Part shown: positions 56,817 through 64,000 of the stretch, one piece after another
Position numbering within the stretch: position 1 is the first letter of the stretch
How the letters are laid out: the number at the start of each line of letters is the position of its first letter
Source of the DNA: Serratia entomophila
GTDB taxonomy: Bacteria; Pseudomonadota; Gammaproteobacteria; Enterobacterales; Enterobacteriaceae
Length of the DNA: 64,000 bases
Direction: 5' to 3'
NCBI RefSeq assembly: GCF_021462285.1
Contig: NZ_CP082787.1
Coordinates: forward strand, 2,480,001 to 2,544,000
Notes under the pieces: generated by a model
The model's database searches: none
Told to the model about the DNA's origin: nothing
What the model saw: the letters and a program-made list of their open reading frames with translations, nothing else
Program-made: the position numbers and the translations under genes

Positions 56817-57378
56817 GGTGAAGATATCCCTTAAACCAAAGAATCAGATACGTTGCATCACTGCGGTGAATAATTCCGCAGCATGCTAATTATAATCATC
56901 GGAAGACTTAGTTATGTTAAGGGATTGTGGCGTTGATGGCTTTACCGAAAAGTGGGTATTTCCTATATATTTCTTATAGATAAAGTAAATTTCATTGTTA
57001 CCTTTCGGTATCATTTCGCCCACCGGCCTGATAAGCGCCGGCGACCTGGCTATATGTTCTGGCGCCGCCGTTATTATTCCCCGCGCGCAACCTTATTTCG
57101 CCAGCAGCCCGGTTAATTGATCCAGCGGTTATTTCCCACTGGGCCATGTAGCTAAACTCCCGCGCCTTATGCAGCAATGTCATTGTAATTCTTAAGCTAA
57201 TTAATCGCTAAGCAAGGCACTATTTATAATAAGCCGCCGCTTTACACCCCGGCGCGCAACTTATTATTATCGATGCGTACCCCACCGCAGAAACGATTTA
57301 AATTTCAGTTATTTTTCATAGCGCTACGCTCAATGCGGCGCGCTCTTTATTGCTGTCTGTCATATTGAGGAAATCGTT
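56817..57378. promoter_or_regulatory. Divergent control region of the Mo-hydroxylase and sulfur operons
   Basis: 562 bases, AT-rich in parts. A 61-codon frame at 56998-57183 on the minus strand has no ribosome site or family resemblance, and I do not regard it as a gene. The region must hold the promoters of both flanking operons. A CysB-type site is expected for the sulfur operon but cannot be recognised by eye. Confidence 0.45.
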
Positions 57379-58608
57379 ATGGCTATATCCGTTGCGCCCG
57401 AGCCTATCGCTGCGCCCACCGACGAATTGGCCGGCTCGATCGCCGATGCCCAACAGGCGTTGGAAGCGGCGCGTCAGGTGGCTATCGCCGCCGCGCCCAA
57501 CGCCGCGCTGCGCGACAGGCAACGGCAATATCCGTTGCAGGAGCTGGCGCTGTTCAGCCGGCTGGGCCTGGGAGGCATTTCCATTCCACGCGAGTATGGC
57601 GGCCCCGGGCTGTCTTTCGTTACGTTGGCCGAAGTGTTCCGGCTGATTTCCGCCGTGGACCCGGCGCTGGGGCAGATCCCGCAAAATCATTTCGGCCTGA
57701 TCCAACTGATCCGCGACGCCGGCAGTGAAGAACAGAAGCGGCGCATTTTTGCCGCGGTGCTGGCCGGCCAGCGCATCGGCAACGGCGGCCCGGAAAAAAA
57801 CAGCAAGCATACGCTGGACATGCACAGCCGCCTGCGCCAGACCGACGACGGCCTGCGCTTTACCGGCGACAAGTTTTACTCCACCGGCGCGCTGTTTGCC
57901 CATATCGTCGCCGCAAAAGCGCTGGACGACCAGCAACGGCCGGTGTTGGCGTTGATCCCCCGCCCGGCGGCGGGCCTGGAAATTGTCGATGACTGGTCGG
58001 GCATCGGGCAGCGCACCACCGCCAGCGGTACGGTGCGCCTGCGCGAAGTCAGGGTTGATCCCGCCAACGTCATTCCGCTGCAGCCATTGAGCGACAAACC
58101 GACCATTCAGGGCGCAGTCTCGCAGCTGATTCAGGCCGCCATCGACGCCGGCATCGCCCAGGGCGCGCTGGATGAAGCCGCGCAGTTTATCCGCGAACGT
58201 TCACGACCCTGGGTAGACGCCGGGGTCGAGCGCAACGCCGAAGATCCCTACATCCTGGCCGACGTCGGCCGCTTGAGCATCGAGCTGAGCGCGGCCAACG
58301 CGCTGCTGCGGCGGGCGGCCCGGGTGTTGGACGAAACCGACCGGCGGCCGATCGGCGCCGAAGACGCGGCGGCGGCGTCGATCGCGGTGGCGGAAGCCAA
58401 AGTGCTGACCACCGAGGTGGCGCTGCAGGCCAGCGAAAAGCTGTTCGAATGGTCCGGCAGCCGCGCCACCCTGGCGGAGCACGGCCTCGACCGTCACTGG
58501 CGCAACGCCCGCACTCACACCCTGCACGATCCGGTGCGCTGGAAATACCACGCCATTGGCGATTACTACCTCAACGGGCGCTTTCCCGCGCGCCACTCGT
58601 GGATTTAA
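57379..58608 (+). CDS. SfnB-like acyl-CoA-dehydrogenase-fold sulfur acquisition oxidoreductase
   Basis: 409 residues. The ATG at 57379 follows GAGGAAAT. FSRLGLGGISIPREYGGPGL, DDWSGIGQRTTASGTVRLREV and the ending HWRNARTHTLHDPVRWKYHAIGDYYLNG match flavoproteins of the SfnB/DszC group within the acyl-CoA dehydrogenase superfamily (motifs shortened). These act with reduced flavin on organosulfur compounds rather than on acyl-CoA. It opens an operon with a second SfnB-like gene, a flavin monooxygenase and a Met-type ABC importer. Confidence 0.88.
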   Translation: MAISVAPEPIAAPTDELAGSIADAQQALEAARQVAIAAAPNAALRDRQRQYPLQELALFSRLGLGGISIPREYGGPGLSFVTLAEVFRLISAVDPALGQIPQNHFGLIQLIRDAGSEEQKRRIFAAVLAGQRIGNGGPEKNSKHTLDMHSRLRQTDDGLRFTGDKFYSTGALFAHIVAAKALDDQQRPVLALIPRPAAGLEIVDDWSGIGQRTTASGTVRLREVRVDPANVIPLQPLSDKPTIQGAVSQLIQAAIDAGIAQGALDEAAQFIRERSRPWVDAGVERNAEDPYILADVGRLSIELSAANALLRRAARVLDETDRRPIGAEDAAAASIAVAEAKVLTTEVALQASEKLFEWSGSRATLAEHGLDRHWRNARTHTLHDPVRWKYHAIGDYYLNGRFPARHSWI

Positions 58609-59680
58609 AGGAGCCGAGCTGGCCACGCTGTTCGCCTCCGGCCTCGGCGCCATCACCGTACCGCGTGAATTTGGCGGCCCGGCGCTGTCGAACCGGGTGC
58701 TGGCGCAGGCGATCGTTATTCTCAGCCAGGCCGACGCCTCGATCGGCCAGGTGCCGCAAAACCACTATTACGCACTGGAAGTGTTGCGGGTGAACGGTTC
58801 GCCGTCACAGCAGCGGCGTCTATACCGGGAAGCGCTGGCGGGCGTGCACTTCGGCAATGCGCTGGCGGAGTTCACCAGCAAAGCCGCCCACCACCGCAGC
58901 ACCGCGCTGTATCGCCAGAACGGGCAATGGCGGCTGAGCGGCCAGAAGTTTTACGCCACCGGTGCGCTGTACGCCGGCCGCATTCCCACCGCCGCCGTCG
59001 GCGAAGACGGTAAGGAACAGCTGGTATTTCTGCCGCGCGCCACCCCCGGCCTGAGCCTCACCGACGACTGGTCGGGCTTTGGCCAACGCACTACCGGCAG
59101 CGGCAGCGTAACGCTCGACGATTGCCCGGTGGACGAACAGGATATCGTCCCTTTCCAGAGCGCCTTTGAACGCCCGACTCCGGTCGGCCCGCTGGCGCAG
59201 TTGTTGCACGCCGCCATCGACCAGGGCATCGCCAAAGCCGCATGGCACGACATGCTGGATTTTGTGCGCACCCGCTCGCGGCCCTGGATCGACTCCAGCG
59301 TCGAATTCGCCGGCCAGGACCCGCTGACGCTGGACCGCATCGGTAAACTTTCCGCCCGCCTCCAGGCCGGCGACGCGCTGCTGGAGGCCGCCGGCGAGGC
59401 GGTCGACGCCGCACAGCGCCACAGCGACGAGCAGAGCGTCGCGCAGGCGTCGATTGAGGTGGCCAAGGTCCGCGCCTGGACCACTGAAATCTCGCTGGCC
59501 GCCGGCAACCTGCTGTTTGAACTGGCCGGCAGCCGCGCCACGCTGCAGGAGCACAACCTTGACCGCCACTGGCGCAACGCCCGCACCCACACGCTGCACG
59601 ACCCGGTACGTTGGAAATACCCGGCGATCGGCAACTATCTGCTGAACGGCGTGCTGCCGCCGCGCCGGGGGACCCTGTAA
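58609..59680 (+). pseudogene. Second SfnB-like oxidoreductase, N-terminus missing
   Basis: The frame covers about 357 residues of an SfnB-like protein from ELATLFASGLGAITVPREFGG to the normal end NYLLNGVLPP. The first SfnB-like protein has about 53 residues before the matching point; here that part is absent. The recognisable sequence starts right after the stop of the first gene (58606-58608). The frame is open upstream only by reading out-of-frame through the first gene, from a TTG at 58556. No ATG or GTG start with a ribosome site exists near the break. A deletion of the intergenic region and gene head is the simplest explanation; AGGAG at 58609 might still allow weak starts at CTG. Confidence 0.6.
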
Positions 59681-61050
59681 TGAGCCGCGCCGCGAAAGAA
59701 ATCCTGCTGAACGCCTTCAATATGAACTGCGTCGGCCATATCCATCACGGCATGTGGACGCATCCGCAGGACCGCTCCACCGAGTTCAACCAGCTCAGCT
59801 ATTGGACCGAACTGGCGCAGTTGCTGGAGCGCGGGCTGTTCGACGGGCTGTTTATCGCCGACATTCTCGGCGTTTACGACGTCTACCAACAGAACATCGC
59901 CCTGACCGCCAGCGAGTCTATCCAGCTGCCGGTCAACGATCCGCTGATGCTGGTGTCGGCGATGGCCGCCGTCACTCGTCATCTCGGCTTCGGCGTCACC
60001 GCCAACCTCAGCTACGAAGCGCCTTATCCGTTCGCCCGCCGCCTGTCGACGCTGGATCACCTCACCCAGGGCCGCATCGGCTGGAATATCGTTACCGGCT
60101 ATCTGGACAGCGCCGCCCGCGCCATGGGGCTGACCCAGCAGGTCAGTCACGACCGGCGTTACGACCAGGCCGACGAGTTTCTCGACGTGGCCTATCAGCT
60201 GTGGGAAGGCAGCTGGCAAGATGATGCGGTGCTGGCGGACCGGCAACGGCGCGTCTACGCCGACGCGCAAAAGATCCACCAGGTGAAGCACCAGGGCGAA
60301 TTTTATCAGGTCGAAGGCTATCATCTGTCGTCACCTTCGCCGCAGCGCACCCCGCTGCTGTTCCAGGCCGGCAGTTCGGCGCGCGGCATTCAGTTCGCCG
60401 CCCGCCACGCGGAGTGCACCTTCGTCAATGGCGCCACCCCGGCGGCCATGAAGGCGCAGGTGGATAAGCTGCGCGCCGCCGCGCAGGCCGCCGGCCGCCG
60501 GCGCCAGGATCTGAAGGTGTTTATGGGGCTTGGGGTGATTGTGGCGCCCACCGCCGCCGAAGCCCAGGACAAATACCGCGAGTACCTGCGCTACGCCAGC
60601 CCGGAAGCCGGCATCGCCCACTTCTCCAGCTCTACCGGCATCGATCTGTCGCGTTTCGGGCTGGACGATCCTATCCAGGCCGGGCCGACGCAGGCCATCG
60701 AATCGGTCACCAAAACCTACAGCGGCTGGACCCGCCGCCAGCTGCTGGAGCAGCACGCCATGGGCGGCCGCTACCCGTTGGTGGTCGGCGATCCTTCGCA
60801 GGTGGCCGACGCGCTGCTGCAGTGGATAGACCAGGCCGATATCGACGGCTTCAACCTGACGCGCATCCTTAACCCGGGCAGCTACCGCGACTTCATCGAG
60901 TTGGTGGTGCCGGAGCTGCAATCGCGCGGCCGTTATAAAACCGCCTACCGCAGCGGCACCTTGCGGCAAAAACTGTTTCAGCAGCACGACCGGCTGCCCG
61001 CCAGCCACCCGGCGGCGAGCTGGCGCCCGCATTCTCCCTTGTCCGCCTGA
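59680..61050 (+). CDS. NtaA/SnaA/DszA-family flavin-dependent monooxygenase
   Basis: 456 residues from the ATG at 59680, which overlaps the previous stop (TAATG) after GGGGGA. KEILLNAFNMNCVGHIHHGMW at the start, LTQGRIGWNIVTGYLDSAAR and LLFQAGSSARGIQFAARHAE are landmarks of the bacterial luciferase-like NtaA/SnaA/DszA group. It uses FMNH2 and oxygen to attack sulfur or amine compounds. In this operon a role in releasing sulfur from an organic donor is likely. Confidence 0.92.
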   Translation: MSRAAKEILLNAFNMNCVGHIHHGMWTHPQDRSTEFNQLSYWTELAQLLERGLFDGLFIADILGVYDVYQQNIALTASESIQLPVNDPLMLVSAMAAVTRHLGFGVTANLSYEAPYPFARRLSTLDHLTQGRIGWNIVTGYLDSAARAMGLTQQVSHDRRYDQADEFLDVAYQLWEGSWQDDAVLADRQRRVYADAQKIHQVKHQGEFYQVEGYHLSSPSPQRTPLLFQAGSSARGIQFAARHAECTFVNGATPAAMKAQVDKLRAAAQAAGRRRQDLKVFMGLGVIVAPTAAEAQDKYREYLRYASPEAGIAHFSSSTGIDLSRFGLDDPIQAGPTQAIESVTKTYSGWTRRQLLEQHAMGGRYPLVVGDPSQVADALLQWIDQADIDGFNLTRILNPGSYRDFIELVVPELQSRGRYKTAYRSGTLRQKLFQQHDRLPASHPAASWRPHSPLSA

Positions 61051-61082
61051 GCGGCTTATTTTCTTTTTTAAGGAACAACAGC

Positions 61083-61895
61083 ATGACAATACCGAACCTG
61101 GCGCGAAACCTGATGTTCTCGGCCCTGCTGGCATTTTCCGCCGGCGCCGCCGCAGCCGACGACTACAGCGGTGCGCTGAAGTTGGGCACCACCGCCGCCT
61201 TTGCTCCGCCGCTGGAGGTGGCGGCGGAAGAAGCGCGCAAGCAAGGGCTGAAGGTCGAAATCATCGAATTCAGCGACTGGACAGCGCCGAACGTCAGCCT
61301 GGAAAACGGCGATATCGACGTCAACCTGTTCCAGCACCTGCCGTTCCTCAACAACGCCAACAAAGAAGGCAATTTCCATTTGGTGGCCTACGCCCCGGCG
61401 ATCATCAACAACGTCGGGCTGTACTCCAAAAAGCATAACAGCCTCGCAGAATTGCCGGACGGCGCCCGGGTGGCGATCGCCAATGACGTCATCAACGGCG
61501 GCCGCGGCCTGCTGCTGCTGCAAAAGGCCGGGCTTATCAAGCTGAAGCCCGGCGTCGGCATTCAGGCGACCCAGGCGGATATCGTCAGCAATCCCAAACA
61601 CCTCAAAATCACCGAGGTGGAAGCGGTACAGCTGGCGCGCACCCTGGACGAAGTGGATCTGGCGCAGGGCTATCCGCACTATCTGAAGCTGTCCGGCACC
61701 GTCGATCCGGCCAGCGCCCTGCTGTTCGACGGGCTGGAAAACCCGGAGTACGTGATCCAGTTCGTGATCCGCGACGGCCATCAGGGCGATCCGCGCCTGC
61801 GCAAGTTTGTCGACGTCTATCAGCACTCGCCGGTGGTGCGCGCAAAACTGGACAGCTTCTACGGCAAGCTGTATCAGCCCGGCTGGAGCCAGTAG
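61083..61895 (+). CDS. MetQ/NlpA-family substrate-binding protein
   Basis: 270 residues. The first 25 (LMFSALLAFSAGAAAADD) are a signal peptide without the lipobox cysteine of MetQ, so the protein should be free in the periplasm. KLGTTAAFAPPLEVAAEEARK, DVNLFQHLPFLNNANK and NDVINGGRGLLLLQKAG match the family. It feeds the ATPase and permease encoded next. Given the operon, it probably binds an organosulfur compound rather than methionine; this is inference. Confidence 0.88.
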   Translation: MTIPNLARNLMFSALLAFSAGAAAADDYSGALKLGTTAAFAPPLEVAAEEARKQGLKVEIIEFSDWTAPNVSLENGDIDVNLFQHLPFLNNANKEGNFHLVAYAPAIINNVGLYSKKHNSLAELPDGARVAIANDVINGGRGLLLLQKAGLIKLKPGVGIQATQADIVSNPKHLKITEVEAVQLARTLDEVDLAQGYPHYLKLSGTVDPASALLFDGLENPEYVIQFVIRDGHQGDPRLRKFVDVYQHSPVVRAKLDSFYGKLYQPGWSQ

Positions 61896-61898
61896 CCT

Positions 61899-62990
61899 AT
61901 GTCCAGCCTGACATTATCTGACCCGGGGGCCATTGCGGCGGATGACGTCGTCCGCTACCGGGATAAGGTGCACCTGCGCTTCAGCGGCCTCAGCAAACGC
62001 TATGCCGGCCAGCAAACCGAGGCGCTGAGGGATATCAACCTGAGCATTTTACGGGGTGAAATCTTCGGCATTATCGGCCGCAGCGGCGCAGGCAAGTCTT
62101 CGCTGATCCGCACCATCAATCGATTGGAACGCCCCAGCGACGGCAGCGTACGGGTCGACGGCGTGGATATCGGCCAATTGAACGAAGACCAGCTGGTGAG
62201 CTACCGGCGGCGCACCGGCATGATTTTCCAGCACTTCAACCTGCTGTCGGCCAAAACGGTACGGCAGAATATCGAGCTGCCGCTGCGGGTGGCCGGCGTG
62301 CCCGCCGCCGAGCGGCGGCAACGGGTGGATGCGCTGCTGGCGCTGGTTGGGCTGGAGGCGTACCCGGACGCCTACCCGGCGCAGCTGTCCGGCGGGCAGA
62401 AACAGCGGGTCGGCATCGCCCGGGCGCTGGTGCATAACCCGGAACTGCTGCTGTGCGATGAGGCCACCTCGGCGCTGGATCCGGAAACCACCCGCGCTAT
62501 TCTGGCGCTGCTGCAGCGCATCAACCGCGAATTCAATATCACCATTGTGCTGATCACCCATGAGATGGAGGTGATCCACGATATCTGCCACCGGGTGGCA
62601 GTGCTGGAGCGCGGCGAGATTATCGAATACGGCCCGGTGTGGCAGGTGTACGGCAATCCGCAGCAGGAAACCACGCGCATTCTGCTGACCCCGGCGCACG
62701 ATCGCCTGCCGGAGCCGCTGGCCGGCCGCATCAGCGCCACCCCGCCAACGCCGGAGGCGCCGCAGCTGATCCGTTTGCGTTATCGCGGCCAGGGCGCGTC
62801 GCTGGAGCTGAATCAGGTGCTGGCGGCGTTCAGCGGCCGCGTCACCCTGGTGGAAAGCGCCATCGAACACATTCAGGGCCACGCCATCGGTTATCTGTTG
62901 ATTACCGTGACGCCGTCACCTTCCGTTCAGGCAATTTCACCGGCGCTGGCCGACGATGTGGAGGTATTGGGTTATGTCGCTGCTGCTTGA
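61899..62990 (+). CDS. MetN-type ABC importer ATPase
   Basis: 363 residues. Walker A is [10 protein letters not shown], the signature [18 protein letters not shown], and Walker [17 protein letters not shown]. The C-terminal 80 residues ([20 protein letters not shown] and onwards) form a NIL regulatory domain as in MetN. It starts three bases after the binding-protein stop and overlaps the permease gene by 17 bases. Confidence 0.93.
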   Translation: MSSLTLSDPGAIAADDVVRYRDKVHLRFSGLSKRYAGQQTEALRDINLSILRGEIFGIIGRSGAGKSSLIRTINRLERPSDGSVRVDGVDIGQLNEDQLVSYRRRTGMIFQHFNLLSAKTVRQNIELPLRVAGVPAAERRQRVDALLALVGLEAYPDAYPAQLSGGQKQRVGIARALVHNPELLLCDEATSALDPETTRAILALLQRINREFNITIVLITHEMEVIHDICHRVAVLERGEIIEYGPVWQVYGNPQQETTRILLTPAHDRLPEPLAGRISATPPTPEAPQLIRLRYRGQGASLELNQVLAAFSGRVTLVESAIEHIQGHAIGYLLITVTPSPSVQAISPALADDVEVLGYVAAA

Positions 62991-63627
62991 CCGGCTGTGG
63001 GTCGGTTTTCTCGATACGCTGCTGATGGTGGGCGTGTCTTCCCTGCTGGCGTTGGCGCTCGGCCTGCCGCTGGCGATCCTGCTGGTGGTCAGCGAACGCG
63101 GCGGGCTGTACCAACGGCCCGGCCTCCAGCGGGTGCTGGGCTGGCTGGTGAACCTGTTCCGCTCGATCCCCTTCCTGATCCTGATGGTGGCGCTGATCCC
63201 GTTCACCCGCCTGATCGTCGGCACCTCCTACGGCGTTTGGGCCGCCGTGGTGCCGCTGACCCTCGCCGCCACGCCGTTCTTTGCGCGCATCGCCGAGGTC
63301 AGCCTGCGCGAGGTCGACAGCGGGCTGGTTGAGGCCGCGCAGGCGATGGGCTGCCGCCGTGGGCATATCATCCGCCACGTGCTGCTGCCCGAGGCGCTGC
63401 CCGGCATCGTCAGCGGCTTCACCATCACCCTGGTCACCATGATCAACGCCTCCGCCATGGCCGGCGCCATCGGGGCCGGCGGGCTGGGCGATCTGGCCTA
63501 CCGCTACGGCTATCAGCGTTTCGACACCCAGGTGATGCTGACGGTGATCGTGGTGCTGGTAGCGCTGGTCACCCTGCTGCAATTTTTTGGCGATCGGCTC
63601 TCGCGCCGATTGAACCACCGTAAATAA
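62974..63627 (+). CDS. MetI-type ABC importer permease
   Basis: 217 residues from the ATG at 62974, inside the end of the ATPase gene. Five membrane helices are predicted, and the coupling motif [26 protein letters not shown] (family EAA loop) is present. [20 protein letters not shown] is typical of MetI. It completes the importer begun with the binding protein and ATPase. Confidence 0.93.
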   Translation: MSLLLDRLWVGFLDTLLMVGVSSLLALALGLPLAILLVVSERGGLYQRPGLQRVLGWLVNLFRSIPFLILMVALIPFTRLIVGTSYGVWAAVVPLTLAATPFFARIAEVSLREVDSGLVEAAQAMGCRRGHIIRHVLLPEALPGIVSGFTITLVTMINASAMAGAIGAGGLGDLAYRYGYQRFDTQVMLTVIVVLVALVTLLQFFGDRLSRRLNHRK

Positions 63628-63638
63628 GGAGCGTCACC

Positions 63639-64000
63639 ATGAAAATGTTCAAAGCCCGGCTGCTCGCCGCCCTGCTGTTGGGCGCGTTCAGCCTGTCGGC
63701 AGCGGCGCAGGAAACGCCGCAGCAAATCACCATCGGCTACCAGAAGGCCAACATCTTCGCGCTGCTGAAGTATCGCGGCACGCTGGAGAAAACCCTCGGA
63801 CCGCAGGGCATCAAGGTGCGCTGGATTGAGTTCCCCGCCGGCCCGCAGATGTTGGAAGGCCTGAACGTCGGCAGCATCGATCTGGCCGCCACCGGCGACG
63901 CACCGCCGGCCTTTGCTCAGGCGGCCAAGGCCGATTTGATCTACCTGGCGCATTCGCCGGCCAGCCCGAAAACCGAGGCTATCCTGGTGCCGGCAGACTC
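63639..64000 (+). CDS. SsuA-like aliphatic sulfonate binding protein, cut by window edge
   Basis: The ATG at 63639 follows AAGGAG. 120 residues are visible: a signal peptide (KARLLAALLLGAFSLSAAAQ), then QITIGYQKANIFALLKYRG and GPQMLEGLNVGSIDLAATGD, the SsuA/TauA family opening. It would bind sulfonates or related sulfur compounds for another ABC importer whose genes probably lie beyond the window. It continues the sulfur operon. Confidence 0.88.
   Translation, partial: MKMFKARLLAALLLGAFSLSAAAQETPQQITIGYQKANIFALLKYRGTLEKTLGPQGIKVRWIEFPAGPQMLEGLNVGSIDLAATGDAPPAFAQAAKADLIYLAHSPASPKTEAILVPAD

Noticed and set aside
56998..57183. 61-codon minus-strand frame in the Mo-hydroxylase/sulfur gap
   Set aside because: No ribosome site, no family resemblance, and it sits in a divergent promoter region.

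Overview
The window looks like a chromosomal segment of an enteric gammaproteobacterium, most likely a Serratia of the S. marcescens group. This rests on a SlaA-like surface-layer protein, a 1,3-diaminopropane (dat-ddc) pair, many LysR/TetR/HxlR regulators divergent from small oxidoreductases or efflux pumps, and GC-rich codon use. The species call is inference. No rRNA, tRNA, CRISPR array or intact insertion sequence was seen.

Layout. 1-5.8 kb: start of a membrane dipeptidase divergent from a LysR gene, then dat-ddc and a DAO-type FAD oxidoreductase. 5.8-10.3 kb: the slaA-like gene inside AT-rich flanks. 10.2-14.5 kb: a patchwork of small genes (cupin, DUF4440, a 51-residue membrane protein, DUF2231, a sorbosone-dehydrogenase-like lipoprotein) with gene remnants. 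14.5-17.5 kb: a copper-related pair (DUF2946 protein and OprC-like TonB receptor) plus a 53-codon ORF. 17.5-28.3 kb: regulator/oxidoreductase pairs, a CycA-like permease with a YheO/DauR-type regulator, glutamate dehydrogenase, an acyl-CoA synthetase, a DJ-1/PfpI protein and a DUF1493 protein.

28.5-32.7 kb holds the most notable system: a colicin-V-type microcin locus. A CvaA-like adaptor and a CvaB-like exporter with a C39 peptidase (C32/H105/D121) are read rightward. They converge on a small two-helix protein (candidate immunity) and a new 120-residue precursor with a 15-residue double-glycine leader. The adaptor gene carries an in-frame TAG, so export may be broken in this isolate. The region is AT-richer than its surroundings, most strongly around the peptide genes.

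33-41.2 kb is a drug-export block: an RND tripartite pump operon (adaptor, inner-membrane pump, NodT-type outer-membrane factor) with a palindrome before it, and a DHA2 MFS pump divergent from a TetR regulator across a palindromic operator. 41.3-50.8 kb: an AT-richer SDR/quinone-oxidoreductase pair, a GcvA-like regulator, periplasmic gamma-glutamyltransferase, an SDR preceded in frame by a Tat-like leader, a GlcG/HbpS protein, LysR, and a DUF3857/transglutaminase protein behind a Fur-box-like site. 51-56.8 kb: an XRE-cupin regulator divergent from an EamA transporter, then a coupled three-gene molybdenum hydroxylase operon ([2Fe-2S] subunit, Mo-binding subunit, tri-haem cytochrome c).

57.4-64 kb is an organosulfur-scavenging operon: two SfnB-like acyl-CoA-dehydrogenase-fold oxidoreductases (the second lacking its N-terminus), an NtaA/SnaA/DszA-type flavin monooxygenase, a Met-type ABC importer (binding protein, ATPase with NIL domain, permease) and the start of an SsuA-like binding protein. 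Together these would import organic sulfur compounds and release sulfur oxidatively.
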